A stretch of DNA of 8,452 bases from a bacterium (GTDB taxonomy: Bacteria; Bacteroidota; Bacteroidia; Bacteroidales; UBA932). Numbering within the stretch: position 1 is the first letter of the stretch; the number at the start of each line of letters is the position of its first letter. A model generated the notes under the pieces. It saw only the letters and a list, made by a program, of their open reading frames with translations. It was not told the origin of the DNA and searched no databases. The DNA lies in contig SFUD01000020.1 of the NCBI GenBank assembly GCA_004561775.1, positions 1-8,452 of the forward strand. Direction: 5' to 3'. This document shows, one piece after another, positions 1 through 6,966 of this stretch. The position numbers were made by a program, and so were the translations under genes.

Positions 1-2531
1 GTGTCGTGGCCCAGGGCGGTATGCCACAGCTCTTCGGTGACGTGTGGAGCGAAGGGTACGAGGATTATCAGCAGCTGCTCGAGCACAAGACGGCTGTGGC
101 ACTTCTGCTGCGACAGCTCGTTGACGCAAATCATAAAGGCTGCCACCGAGGTGTTGAACGAGAAGCCCTCGATGTCGCCGGTGACCTTCTTTATAAGCTT
201 GTGCAGGCTGCGCATGTTGTCGGCCGTGGGCTCCGAGTCGTCGACAAGACACTGGTCGCCCTTATAGAAGAGGCTCCACAGCTTTTTGATGAAGCGGTGC
301 ACGCCGTCTATGCCGTTGGTGTCCCAGGGCTTGGACTGGTCGAGCGGGCCCAGGAACATCTCGTAAAGACGCAGAGTATCCGCTCCGTACTGGGCGCAGA
401 CATTATCCGGGTTAACCACATTGAACATAGATTTGCTCATCTTCTCCACTGCATAGCCACAGATATACTCCCCATTCTCCAGAATGAACTCCGCATTTGC
501 ATAATCCGGCATCCATCTCTTGAAGGCCTCAAGGTCCAGACGGTCATTATGCACAATATTTATATCCACGTGTATCTCTGTAGTCTCATACTGATCCTTC
601 AAACCTGCGGAGACAAAGGTATTGGTATTTACTATTCTATATACAAAGTTGGAACGTCCCTGAATCATTCCCTGGTTTACAAGCTTGCGGAATGGCTCAG
701 GCTCCACAACATAGCCAAGGTCGTAAAGGAACTTGTTCCAGAATCGGGAATATATAAGGTGGCCTGTTGCATGCTCTGTACCGCCAATGTAGAGATCCAC
801 GTCTCTCCAGTACTCATCTGCCTCCCTGCTCACAAGAGCGCTCTTGTTGGAAGGGTCCATATACCTTAGGTAATATGCGCTGCTGCCGGCAAATCCTGGC
901 ATTGTGCTCTTCTCTATCGGATAGCCTTTGTAGTTCCAATTCTCTGCCCTTGCCAATGGCGGCTCACCCTGCTCTGTAGGAAGGAACTTGTCCACCTCCG
1001 GCAGCCTTAGCGGCAGCTCCTCCTCCGGAATAGGAGTGGCTATGCCCTCTTTGAAATATATCGGGAATGGCTCTCCCCAATATCTCTGGCGTGAGAAGAT
1101 GGCATCCCTAAGCCTGTAGTTAATCTTTCTTCTGCCAATGCCAAGGCGCTCCACCTCATCTATTGCTGCAGGTATTGCCTCCTTTACGCTCATTCCCGAT
1201 AGGAAGCCGGAATTGCACATAATGCCCTCTTTGGCATCAAAACTCTGCTGGCTTACATCGCATCCCTCTATGAGTGGGATGATAGGGAGGTTGAACTCCT
1301 TTGCAAAGGCGTAGTCTCTGCTGTCGTGCGCAGGCACAGCCATAATTGCTCCTGTGCCGTAACCGGAGAGCACATACTCGCTCACCCACACAGGCACCTC
1401 CTTGCCGGTAAATGGATTAATGGCATAAGAGCCTGTGAAGACACCTGTCACCTTTCTGGTCTCGGCCATTCTTTCACGCTCTGTCTTCTTCTTTGCAAAG
1501 GCAAGATACTCCTCAACGGCACTCTTCTGCTCCGCTGTAGTCAGCTTCTCCACCCAGTCGCTCTCCGGAGCAAGCACCATAAAGGTAACTCCAAAGACCG
1601 TATCGGCACGGGTGGTGAAGATTGTCATATCGTACTGCTTTTCGCTGCCCGGAGTGACGGTCTTAAAGATCATCTCCGCACCCTGCGACTTGCCTATCCA
1701 GTTGCGCTGCATCTCCTTGAGCGCATCTGTCCAATCCAATTTATCCAATCCTGCAAGCAGCCTCTCCGCATAGGCGGAGACTCTAAGCTGCCACTGCTTC
1801 ATCTTCTTCTGCTCTACAGGATGTCCTCCTCTTACAGAGTAGCCCTCCTTAACCTCGTCGTTAGCAAGCACGGTACCAAGGGCAGGACACCAGTTAACGG
1901 AGGTCTCACCCTGATAGGCAATTCTGTACTGCATAAGAATATCGCTGCGGCGCCTCTGGTCAAAGGCATTCCACTCCTGCGCGCTAAAGGTTGGCACCTC
2001 TCCGCAAGCGGCATTAACATTGGCATTACCCTCTTTGGCAAAACGCTCCACAAGTTCTCCTATAGGGAGGGCCTTATCTGCTGTTTTGTCATAATAATGC
2101 CCAAACATCTTAAGGAAAGCCCACTGTGTCCACTTGTAGTAGTCCGGGTCGCAGGTTCTCACCTCTCTCTCCCAATCGTAGGAGAAGCCTATCTTATCCA
2201 TCTGCTGGCGATACCTTGCAATATTGGCCTCCGTAGTCTTGGCAGGATGCTGTCCGGTCTGGATTGCATACTGCTCTGCAGGGAGTCCGAAAGCATCATA
2301 ACCCATAGGATGGAGCACATTAAAGCCCTTCAGTCTCTTGTACCGGGTAAAGATATCACTTGCAATATACCCCAACGGATGTCCCACGTGCAAGCCCGCC
2401 CCGGAGGGATAAGGGAACATATCCAGAACATAATACTTTGGCTTACTGCTCTTCTCGGTTACCCTGAAGGTATGATTCTCTGCCCAGAATCTCTGCCACT
2501 TCTTCTCAATTTCTACAAAATTGTACTCCAT
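1..2531 (-). CDS. leuS: Leucyl-tRNA synthetase, C-terminus beyond left edge
   Basis: Class I aminoacyl-tRNA synthetase that charges tRNA-Leu with leucine in the cytoplasm. The frame stays open from the ATG at 2531-2529 to the left edge, giving about 843 residues; an anticodon-binding motif (APHVTEELWH) sits at the edge, and roughly 80-100 C-terminal residues are probably missing compared with other Bacteroidota enzymes. Visible landmarks are the HIGH-type motif HVGH (residues 48-51), the CP1 editing-domain threonine-rich motif TTRADT (306-311), the editing motif GTGAIMAVPAHD with its conserved Asp at 403, the GGTEHATGH motif, and KMSKS at 697-701 (positions 429-443). A Bacteroidota-type insert precedes KMSKS. 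The stretch around residues 500-560, where zinc-binding LeuRS enzymes place cysteines, has none. The start follows the upstream stop by 15 bases with only a weak purine-rich ribosome site. Codon use changes sharply after KMSKS. Family assignment is certain. Confidence 0.97.
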   Translation of the reverse strand, partial: MEYNFVEIEKKWQRFWAENHTFRVTEKSSKPKYYVLDMFPYPSGAGLHVGHPLGYIASDIFTRYKRLKGFNVLHPMGYDAFGLPAEQYAIQTGQHPAKTTEANIARYRQQMDKIGFSYDWEREVRTCDPDYYKWTQWAFLKMFGHYYDKTADKALPIGELVERFAKEGNANVNAACGEVPTFSAQEWNAFDQRRRSDILMQYRIAYQGETSVNWCPALGTVLANDEVKEGYSVRGGHPVEQKKMKQWQLRVSAYAERLLAGLDKLDWTDALKEMQRNWIGKSQGAEMIFKTVTPGSEKQYDMTIFTTRADTVFGVTFMVLAPESDWVEKLTTAEQKSAVEEYLAFAKKKTERERMAETRKVTGVFTGSYAINPFTGKEVPVWVSEYVLSGYGTGAIMAVPAHDSRDYAFAKEFNLPIIPLIEGCDVSQQSFDAKEGIMCNSGFLSGMSVKEAIPAAIDEVERLGIGRRKINYRLRDAIFSRQRYWGEPFPIYFKEGIATPIPEEELPLRLPEVDKFLPTEQGEPPLARAENWNYKGYPIEKSTMPGFAGSSAYYLRYMDPSNKSALVSREADEYWRDVDLYIGGTEHATGHLIYSRFWNKFLYDLGYVVEPEPFRKLVNQGMIQGRSNFVYRIVNTNTFVSAGLKDQYETTEIHVDINIVHNDRLDLEAFKRWMPDYANAEFILENGEYICGYAVEKMSKSMFNVVNPDNVCAQYGADTLRLYEMFLGPLDQSKPWDTNGIDGVHRFIKKLWSLFYKGDQCLVDDSEPTADNMRSLHKLIKKVTGDIEGFSFNTSVAAFMICVNELSQQKCHSRLVLEQLLIILVPFAPHVTEELWHTALGHD

Positions 2532-2546
2532 TCTCTCTGTATCTCT

Positions 2547-3878
2547 TTATTTCTTAATTCCAAACCTTGCCCTGTGCTCCACTTTAAAATCTACCGGCAC
2601 AGAGATTTTTACTCTAACACTCTTTTTATTATGAAGAGCCGCCTTCCACTTTGGAGAAGCGGAGATAACTTTAATTACCTCATTATCTATCTCTTCGCAA
2701 AGTCCCTTGGTAATCTTCACATTACCCACGGAACCATCCTTGCCTACAACAAACTCTACAATCACGCGTCCGTGAATACCATCCCTAAGGGCACTCTCCG
2801 GATACTTTATATATTTATAGACCCATCGCTGAAGGAACTGCATCTCCCCGCCGTGCAGGAACTGGGCAGGTCTGTCAACCTCCCACTGGGAGTAGATTCT
2901 CTCCCCATCCTTAGCCTGAGCCTCCTGAGCGCTATTCGCAGAGGCCATATCATTTGCAATCCTCTCTTCCCGCTCTCCAATGGTTTGAACATAGGCCATA
3001 ACATACTCGCATATACCCATCATCTGGCTATAATCCAGCCTCTCCTTTGTATCGTTTACAGTATGATAATCCCTGCCATAACCGGTAGTAAAGAGAGTGA
3101 TTGGAATATTTGCGGCATTAAAGGTCCTATGGTCGGAGGGGTAATAATCCGTATGCGAAGGCACTGGCACCAAAGAGGCGGCGCGCTTGCCCACATCATT
3201 TGCAATAGCATTAAGCAGCAGGTTATGCAGGCCTGTAAAGATCTGGAACTTATTCTCTCCTCCCGACCTTCCCACACTGCTTAAATTCACCATCAGAACA
3301 ATACTCTCCCTCTGCCCGAAAGACCTGTTGAGGAAATACCAGCTTCCTGCACAACTCTCCTCTCCTGCCCCAAAAAAGGCAAAGACTACAGAGCGGCGGA
3401 AGAGGAACTTCTGCGCCTCCACCTGCCTTGCCAACTCCAGCAGCAGGGCCACTCCCGATGCATTGCCATCCGCGCCGGGAAAGAGCTGCGGTACAGGCTC
3501 TCCATTTATTGTGATATGGCTGGTGCCCACATTGTCGAAATGGGCACCTACCACTATAAACTCGTTTTTAAGCTTGGAGTCATAACCCTCCACAATACCT
3601 ATCACATTTCTGGAATGAATCTTTGTAAACTTGCCATTTATGGTATCGTTTATAAAGAAATCCTCCCCCTCTCTTGGAGAGAGGAGGGTTACACCATATT
3701 CGTCAAGTCTGTCGTAAAGATACTCCGCCGCCAGCTTCTCTCCTTCAGAGCCTGGAGCTCTGCCCTGGAGAGTGTCGGCAGTAAGATATTCCACGTGGCT
3801 GCGAAGCCTCTGCTCCACGCCATCGGGATTAAAATTAATAGGCAACTGCAGAAAAAGGGCTAAAAAGAGGGTAAGCAT
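2547..3878 (-). CDS. M28-peptidase-like protein fused to a TonB C-terminal domain
   Basis: A 443-residue probable exported protein. Residues 1-13 are a hydrophobic segment that looks like a signal peptide lacking a basic N-terminus. Residues about 22-300 resemble zinc aminopeptidases of family M28: GAHFD (H113, D115), PGADGNASG (134-142), GAGEES (E173, E174), NLSSVGR (198-204), SDHRTF (248-253) and DYHT (H272). Residues about 335-435 form a TonB C-terminal domain (KYPESALRDGIHGRVIVEF and onward). Aligned by motif to Aeromonas aminopeptidase, the bridging Asp117 is Gly138 and Asp179 is Ser200, while the two His ligands and the Glu pair remain. Canonical two-zinc catalysis is therefore doubtful; it may be a non-catalytic homologue. 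A low-complexity Ala/Glu-rich linker (about 300-330) joins the domains. It lies 13 bases after gcvT and 15 bases before leuS, apparently in one operon. Substrate and role are unknown; the periplasm is the likely location. Confidence 0.88.
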   Translation of the reverse strand: MLTLFLALFLQLPINFNPDGVEQRLRSHVEYLTADTLQGRAPGSEGEKLAAEYLYDRLDEYGVTLLSPREGEDFFINDTINGKFTKIHSRNVIGIVEGYDSKLKNEFIVVGAHFDNVGTSHITINGEPVPQLFPGADGNASGVALLLELARQVEAQKFLFRRSVVFAFFGAGEESCAGSWYFLNRSFGQRESIVLMVNLSSVGRSGGENKFQIFTGLHNLLLNAIANDVGKRAASLVPVPSHTDYYPSDHRTFNAANIPITLFTTGYGRDYHTVNDTKERLDYSQMMGICEYVMAYVQTIGEREERIANDMASANSAQEAQAKDGERIYSQWEVDRPAQFLHGGEMQFLQRWVYKYIKYPESALRDGIHGRVIVEFVVGKDGSVGNVKITKGLCEEIDNEVIKVISASPKWKAALHNKKSVRVKISVPVDFKVEHRARFGIKK

Positions 3879-3883
3879 AGCGG

Positions 3884-3889
3884 CACCTC
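3884..3889 (-). promoter_or_regulatory. Strong Shine-Dalgarno for the M28-like gene
   Basis: On the minus strand the bases GAGGTG lie 5 bases before the ATG at 3878 and match the anti-Shine-Dalgarno sequence well. They support that start codon. Other starts in the window have only A-rich or weak purine-rich leaders, as is usual in this phylum. Confidence 0.45.
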
Positions 3890-3891
3890 AA

Positions 3892-4998
3892 TTACTCTGC
3901 GTGGTAGAAAGGCGCCTTTACCACAACTGCCTTGAGCAGCCTCTCGCGCACCTTTATATATATCTCAGAACCAAGCTTATAGAGTGGCGCTGCCACCATT
4001 GCCATTCCTATTGCCTTGCCAACAGAAGGGCCCATTGTGCCGGAAGAGACATAGCCAATCTGATTGCCCTCCGCATCACAGACAATATACTCTGCGCGGG
4101 CAATTCCCTTATCCACCATCTCAAAGGCGCAAAGTCTTCTCTTAAGCCCCTCTGCCTTCTGTTTGAGCATATAGTCCTTATCCAGGAAGTCGCCCTTTAC
4201 ATCGTTAAACTTGGTAATCCATCCAAGGTTACCCTCCAGAGGAGAGGTAGTGTCATTAATCTCGTGTCCATAGAGGCAGAAGCCCATCTCCAGGCGGAGA
4301 GTATCTCTGGCACCAAGTCCAATAGGGCGTATTCCCTCTGGCTTTCCGGCCTCAAAAACAGCATCCCAAAGCTTCATTCCATCCTCGTTTGCCACATAAA
4401 CCTCGCATCCGCCGGAACCGGTATATCCTGTGGTAGAGAAGATTGCGCTTACTCCGCCTACATTACACTTCTTAAATGTGTAGTACTCCATATCCTCTAC
4501 CGGAGCATCGCAGATTCTCTGCATTATCTTAAGGGCATTAGGACCCTGAATTGCCAGCTGGCAAATCTCGTCTGAGGCATTGTAAAGCTCCTTTCCTATG
4601 GTAAGGTTAAACTTTGGAGCATATTTGCAGAGATGGTTCCAATCCTTCTCAATATTTGCGGCATTTACCACAAGCAGGTAAGTGACATCGTCAAACTTAT
4701 AGACAAGAAGGTCATCCACAATTCCACCCTCTCCGTTAGGGAAGCAGGAGTACTGCACCTTGCCCGGATAGAGCACGGATGCGTCGTTGGAGGTCACATA
4801 CTGTATAAAAGCAAGAGCATTGGGACCCTTTACCCAAATCTCGCCCATATGCGAAACATCAAAAACGCCCACATTGTTGCGCACTGCGGCGTGCTCCTCA
4901 TTTATGCTGCCATACTGTATAGGCATATCAAACCCTGCAAAGGGAGCCATCTTTGCACCAAGTTCAATGTGTTTCTGATGAAATACTGTCTCTTTCAT
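3892..4998 (-). CDS. gcvT: Glycine cleavage system T protein (aminomethyltransferase)
   Basis: Tetrahydrofolate-dependent aminomethyltransferase of the cytoplasmic glycine cleavage system. It takes the aminomethyl group from lipoylated H protein, releasing ammonia and forming 5,10-methylene-THF. The 368 residues match the usual family length. Landmarks are FAGFDMPIQY (20-29), FDVSHMGE (46-53), the Asp pair in GGIVDDLLVY (91-100) at the catalytic Asp position, the folate-pocket-like TTGYTGSGGCEVY (189-201) and GLGARDTLRLE (228-238). I chose the ATG at 4998; the frame extends upstream to 5091, but those 31 residues are not family-like and would overlap the end of the lipoprotein gene, the hairpin and the promoter-like element. 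The leader before 4998 is A-rich. No gcvH or gcvP is nearby, so the gcv genes are dispersed. The 71-base upstream gap is too short for a typical tandem glycine riboswitch. Confidence 0.96.
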   Translation of the reverse strand: MKETVFHQKHIELGAKMAPFAGFDMPIQYGSINEEHAAVRNNVGVFDVSHMGEIWVKGPNALAFIQYVTSNDASVLYPGKVQYSCFPNGEGGIVDDLLVYKFDDVTYLLVVNAANIEKDWNHLCKYAPKFNLTIGKELYNASDEICQLAIQGPNALKIMQRICDAPVEDMEYYTFKKCNVGGVSAIFSTTGYTGSGGCEVYVANEDGMKLWDAVFEAGKPEGIRPIGLGARDTLRLEMGFCLYGHEINDTTSPLEGNLGWITKFNDVKGDFLDKDYMLKQKAEGLKRRLCAFEMVDKGIARAEYIVCDAEGNQIGYVSSGTMGPSVGKAIGMAMVAAPLYKLGSEIYIKVRERLLKAVVVKAPFYHAE

Positions 4999-5041
4999 AT
5001 CTTTTTTACCGTTTATTTTTATATTGAAAATTTTTAAGACG

Positions 5042-5049
5042 CAAATATA
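5042..5049 (-). promoter_or_regulatory. Candidate Bacteroidota -7 element for gcvT operon
   Basis: The minus strand reads TATATTTG, an exact match to the TAnnTTTG consensus of the Bacteroidota primary sigma factor. It sits about 44 bases before the gcvT ATG, implying transcription start near 5035. I see no good TTG -33 element at the expected distance upstream, so this rests on the -7 box alone. It would drive gcvT, the M28-like gene and leuS. Confidence 0.45.
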
Positions 5050-5055
5050 ACAAAA

Positions 5056-5082
5056 TCGTGCCACTATGGCTACCGGGCACGA
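5056..5082 (-). terminator. Candidate Rho-independent terminator overlapping the lipoprotein stop
   Basis: Positions 5056-5062 and 5076-5082 form a perfect 7-bp inverted repeat (TCGTGCC / GGCACGA) with a 13-base loop. On the minus strand it is followed by the T-rich run ATTTTGTTATATTT. The stop codon of the SPOR lipoprotein (5072-5070) lies in the loop. The tail overlaps the candidate gcvT -7 element. The stem is short, so termination may be partial. Confidence 0.45.
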
Positions 5083-5543
5083 AGTATCCACTCATCTCCC
5101 GACTCATAGATATAGTATTCCGGGAGGGTGTCATAAATCTTAGCTGCGGCAGAATAGCTGCTGTAAGGGCCAACGCCCACCATAGTGAGCCTGGAATCCG
5201 GTGCAGGCGCTACAACAGGCGTAAAGCCGGAGAGCTTGAGATACTGCTTCATCCTCTCCACATTCACCTCCTTCTCAAAGGAGCCCAAAATAAGATAATA
5301 TCCTCCCGATTCCAACTCCGAGACATAGTCCTTTGGCTCCTCTGCGGGCGCCGCTGCCAGCATAGCAAGCGAATCCTTTATGCGCTGCTCCTCGGCTGCC
5401 GCCTTTGCCTTCATCTGAGCCTCCATAGCAGCAATCTCATCCTTGCTCTTAAGACCAAGTGTGGTACGTACCCAATCGCAGCCTGTGCAGCAGAGCAGGA
5501 TTATGCAAAACACTATAAACAAACCTCTTCTCATAATAATCAT
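5070..5543 (-). CDS. SPOR-domain lipoprotein
   Basis: A 157-residue predicted lipoprotein. MIIMRRG is followed by a hydrophobic stretch (residues 8-19) and a lipobox-like CTGC with Cys22 as the likely lipidated residue; Cys at -3 is unusual, but Gly at -1 fits. Residues about 33-60 are charged and Ala-rich, predicted helical or coiled coil, with an Ala/Pro/Glu linker to residue 72. Residues 81-154 form a SPOR domain: YYLILGSF, then a helix with KQYLKLSGF, then a strand and turn VGVGPYSSYSAA. SPOR domains bind glycan strands denuded of stem peptides, often at division sites, so a role at the cell wall is likely but not shown. The start could be the ATG at 5543 or the fourth codon at 5534; both keep the signal. 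It appears monocistronic, between its own promoter and a candidate terminator. Confidence 0.9.
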   Translation of the reverse strand: MIIMRRGLFIVFCIILLCCTGCDWVRTTLGLKSKDEIAAMEAQMKAKAAAEEQRIKDSLAMLAAAPAEEPKDYVSELESGGYYLILGSFEKEVNVERMKQYLKLSGFTPVVAPAPDSRLTMVGVGPYSSYSAAAKIYDTLPEYYIYESGDEWILRAR

Positions 5544-5559
5544 AAACTTTCTGAACCGT

Positions 5560-5593
5560 TAAAGATACCAAATAGCGATAAAATATCAAAAAA
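5560..5593 (-). promoter_or_regulatory. Candidate Bacteroidota promoter for the SPOR lipoprotein gene
   Basis: On the minus strand TTTTTTG (5593-5587) is followed after exactly 19 bases by TATCTTTA (5567-5560), which matches TAnnTTTG in seven of eight positions. Element type and spacing fit the Bacteroidota housekeeping promoter. The predicted transcription start near 5553 leaves a leader of about 10-20 bases before the lipoprotein start codons. Confidence 0.55.
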
Positions 5594-5598
5594 TAATG

Positions 5599-5606
5599 TA
5601 TATTTA
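5599..5606 (+). promoter_or_regulatory. Weak candidate -7 element for the DUF389 operon
   Basis: The plus strand reads TATATTTA, one mismatch from TAnnTTTG, 25 bases before the ATG at 5632. No TTG -33 box is visible at 19-21 bases upstream, and the region is AT-rich, so a chance match is possible. If real, it excludes the alternative upstream start at 5596. Confidence 0.25.
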
Positions 5607-5631
5607 CGAGCAAATTTTCAACAGAAGAGCA

Positions 5632-6966
5632 ATGAAATCAATAATAGATAGAGTAAGAGAACTCACCAACTTCTCAAACAGCATAGATATCCCTATGGCT
5701 CAACAATATATAACATCAAATATTGATTTCAAGGGAGCCAATCTGTGGATTCTCTTCTTTGCCACCATCATAGCCAGCGTAGGCCTCAACACCAACTCCA
5801 TTCCCGTGGTAATTGGAGCAATGCTCATATCGCCAATAATGGGACCTATAATGGGAATAGGCCTCTCCTTGGGCACCAACAATACGGAACTTGCAAAGAG
5901 GTCTCTCAGAAACCTGCTTATAATGACCTGCGTAAGCATACTTGCCTCAACCATCTTCTTTCTTATTACCCCTCTTAGGATGGAGCACCCTACAGAGTTG
6001 CTGGCCAGAACCAACCCTACCATCTACGATGTTATGATTGCCCTCTTTGGCGGTCTGGCAATGATAGTGGAGGTTTGCAAAAAGGAGAAGGGTACGGTAA
6101 TAGCCGGCGCAGCCATAGCAACCGCGCTCATTCCGCCGCTCTGCACTGCAGGTTACGGAATTGCCAACGGCCATCTCTCATTCTTCATAGGAGCAATCTA
6201 CCTCTATTTCATAAATATGGTCTTCATTGCTCTGGCCACATTTATTATGGTAAGATATCTCCACTTCCCAAGCATAACCTTCAAAGATGAGGCAAGGGAG
6301 AAGAGAGTCCGCAGATGGATAAGCTTTGGCATCATACTCATAATAATTCCAAGCATCTTCTCTGCCGTAACCGTAATTAAAGAGAACAACTTCAACAAGA
6401 CAGCCGGCAAATTTGTAAGAGACCACAAATCGCTCAGAAACGGCTACATCCACGACTACGACATCCAGCACAACGCCACAAGCAAATCTACCCTCACCAT
6501 AGAGATTGCGGGAGAGAAACTATCGCAAAAGGATGTGGAACTGCTTAAAGCAGATGTTGTAAAATACGGACTGGATACCAGCCAGCTGATTATCAACCAG
6601 ACCAGCACCTTTGAGCAGGAGAGCATAGATGATGCGGCCATAATAAAGGGAATCTTCAGCCAGAACGAGATGGAGATAAAGCGCCGCGAGGCCTACATAG
6701 CCAAACTGGAGAATGAGTTGAAGGAGCTCCGCTCCTCCATTTTGCCAACAACGCAGATAAAACGGGAACTCTGCGCGCAATACAGCCAAATCACAGACCT
6801 TACTCTTGCCAAAGGAGAGGTGGTTGGCAACGACATGGAAGCGCAAAAGAGAGTTATTGCCATAGTTAAGGCAGAGAAGAGATTAAGCAAGACAGATCTT
6901 GAGAAGATTCAGAGATGGCTCTCTGTAAGGCTTGAGATAGAGAATGTTGAGATATTCCAGCAATGA
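5632..6966 (+). CDS. DUF389 family multi-pass membrane protein
   Basis: An inner-membrane protein of 444 residues in the DUF389 family, whose function is unknown. Hydrophobic segments lie at about 36-54, 56-80, 92-115, 131-150, 155-178, 181-206 and 229-250, giving six or seven membrane spans. The family hallmarks are VVIGAMLISPIMGPIMG (59-75) and GAAIATALIPPLCTAGYG (159-176). Residues about 251-444 are a soluble tail with a charged helical or coiled-coil segment near 341-372. I chose the ATG at 5632 because the N-terminus then resembles relatives, a purine-rich AGAAGAG precedes it, and a possible -7 element lies between the two starts; an in-frame ATG at 5596 would add 12 residues. The stop overlaps the start of the CapA-family gene by 4 bases (ATGA). 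The conserved glycine/proline-rich loops suggest a transport or channel-like role, but that is inference. Confidence 0.92.
   Translation: MKSIIDRVRELTNFSNSIDIPMAQQYITSNIDFKGANLWILFFATIIASVGLNTNSIPVVIGAMLISPIMGPIMGIGLSLGTNNTELAKRSLRNLLIMTCVSILASTIFFLITPLRMEHPTELLARTNPTIYDVMIALFGGLAMIVEVCKKEKGTVIAGAAIATALIPPLCTAGYGIANGHLSFFIGAIYLYFINMVFIALATFIMVRYLHFPSITFKDEAREKRVRRWISFGIILIIIPSIFSAVTVIKENNFNKTAGKFVRDHKSLRNGYIHDYDIQHNATSKSTLTIEIAGEKLSQKDVELLKADVVKYGLDTSQLIINQTSTFEQESIDDAAIIKGIFSQNEMEIKRREAYIAKLENELKELRSSILPTTQIKRELCAQYSQITDLTLAKGEVVGNDMEAQKRVIAIVKAEKRLSKTDLEKIQRWLSVRLEIENVEIFQQ

Noticed and set aside
6..869. A 287-codon open frame on the plus strand at the left edge
   Set aside because: It is antisense and in register to leuS, whose KMSKS and anticodon-binding motifs are clear on the minus strand.
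1326..3284. A 652-codon open frame on the plus strand
   Set aside because: It lies exactly antisense and in register to both leuS and the M28-like gene, which share the same frame. It reflects rare use of TTA, CTA and TCA codons in those genes, has no recognisable domains, and crosses the boundary between two clear genes.
3772..4575. A 267-codon plus-strand open frame opposite the M28-like gene start and gcvT
   Set aside because: The minus strand carries two well-recognised proteins here. The plus-strand translation is Leu/His/Ser-rich without domains, as expected of an antisense shadow.
4999..5069. Possible glycine riboswitch ahead of gcvT
   Set aside because: The gap is only 71 bases, AT-rich, and taken up by the terminator and promoter-like elements. 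No aptamer-like stems were found.
4999..5091. N-terminal extension of gcvT to an upstream ATG at 5091
   Set aside because: The extra 31 residues do not resemble T-protein sequences, overlap the end of the lipoprotein gene, and span the candidate terminator and -7 element. The ATG at 4998 begins the conserved family sequence.
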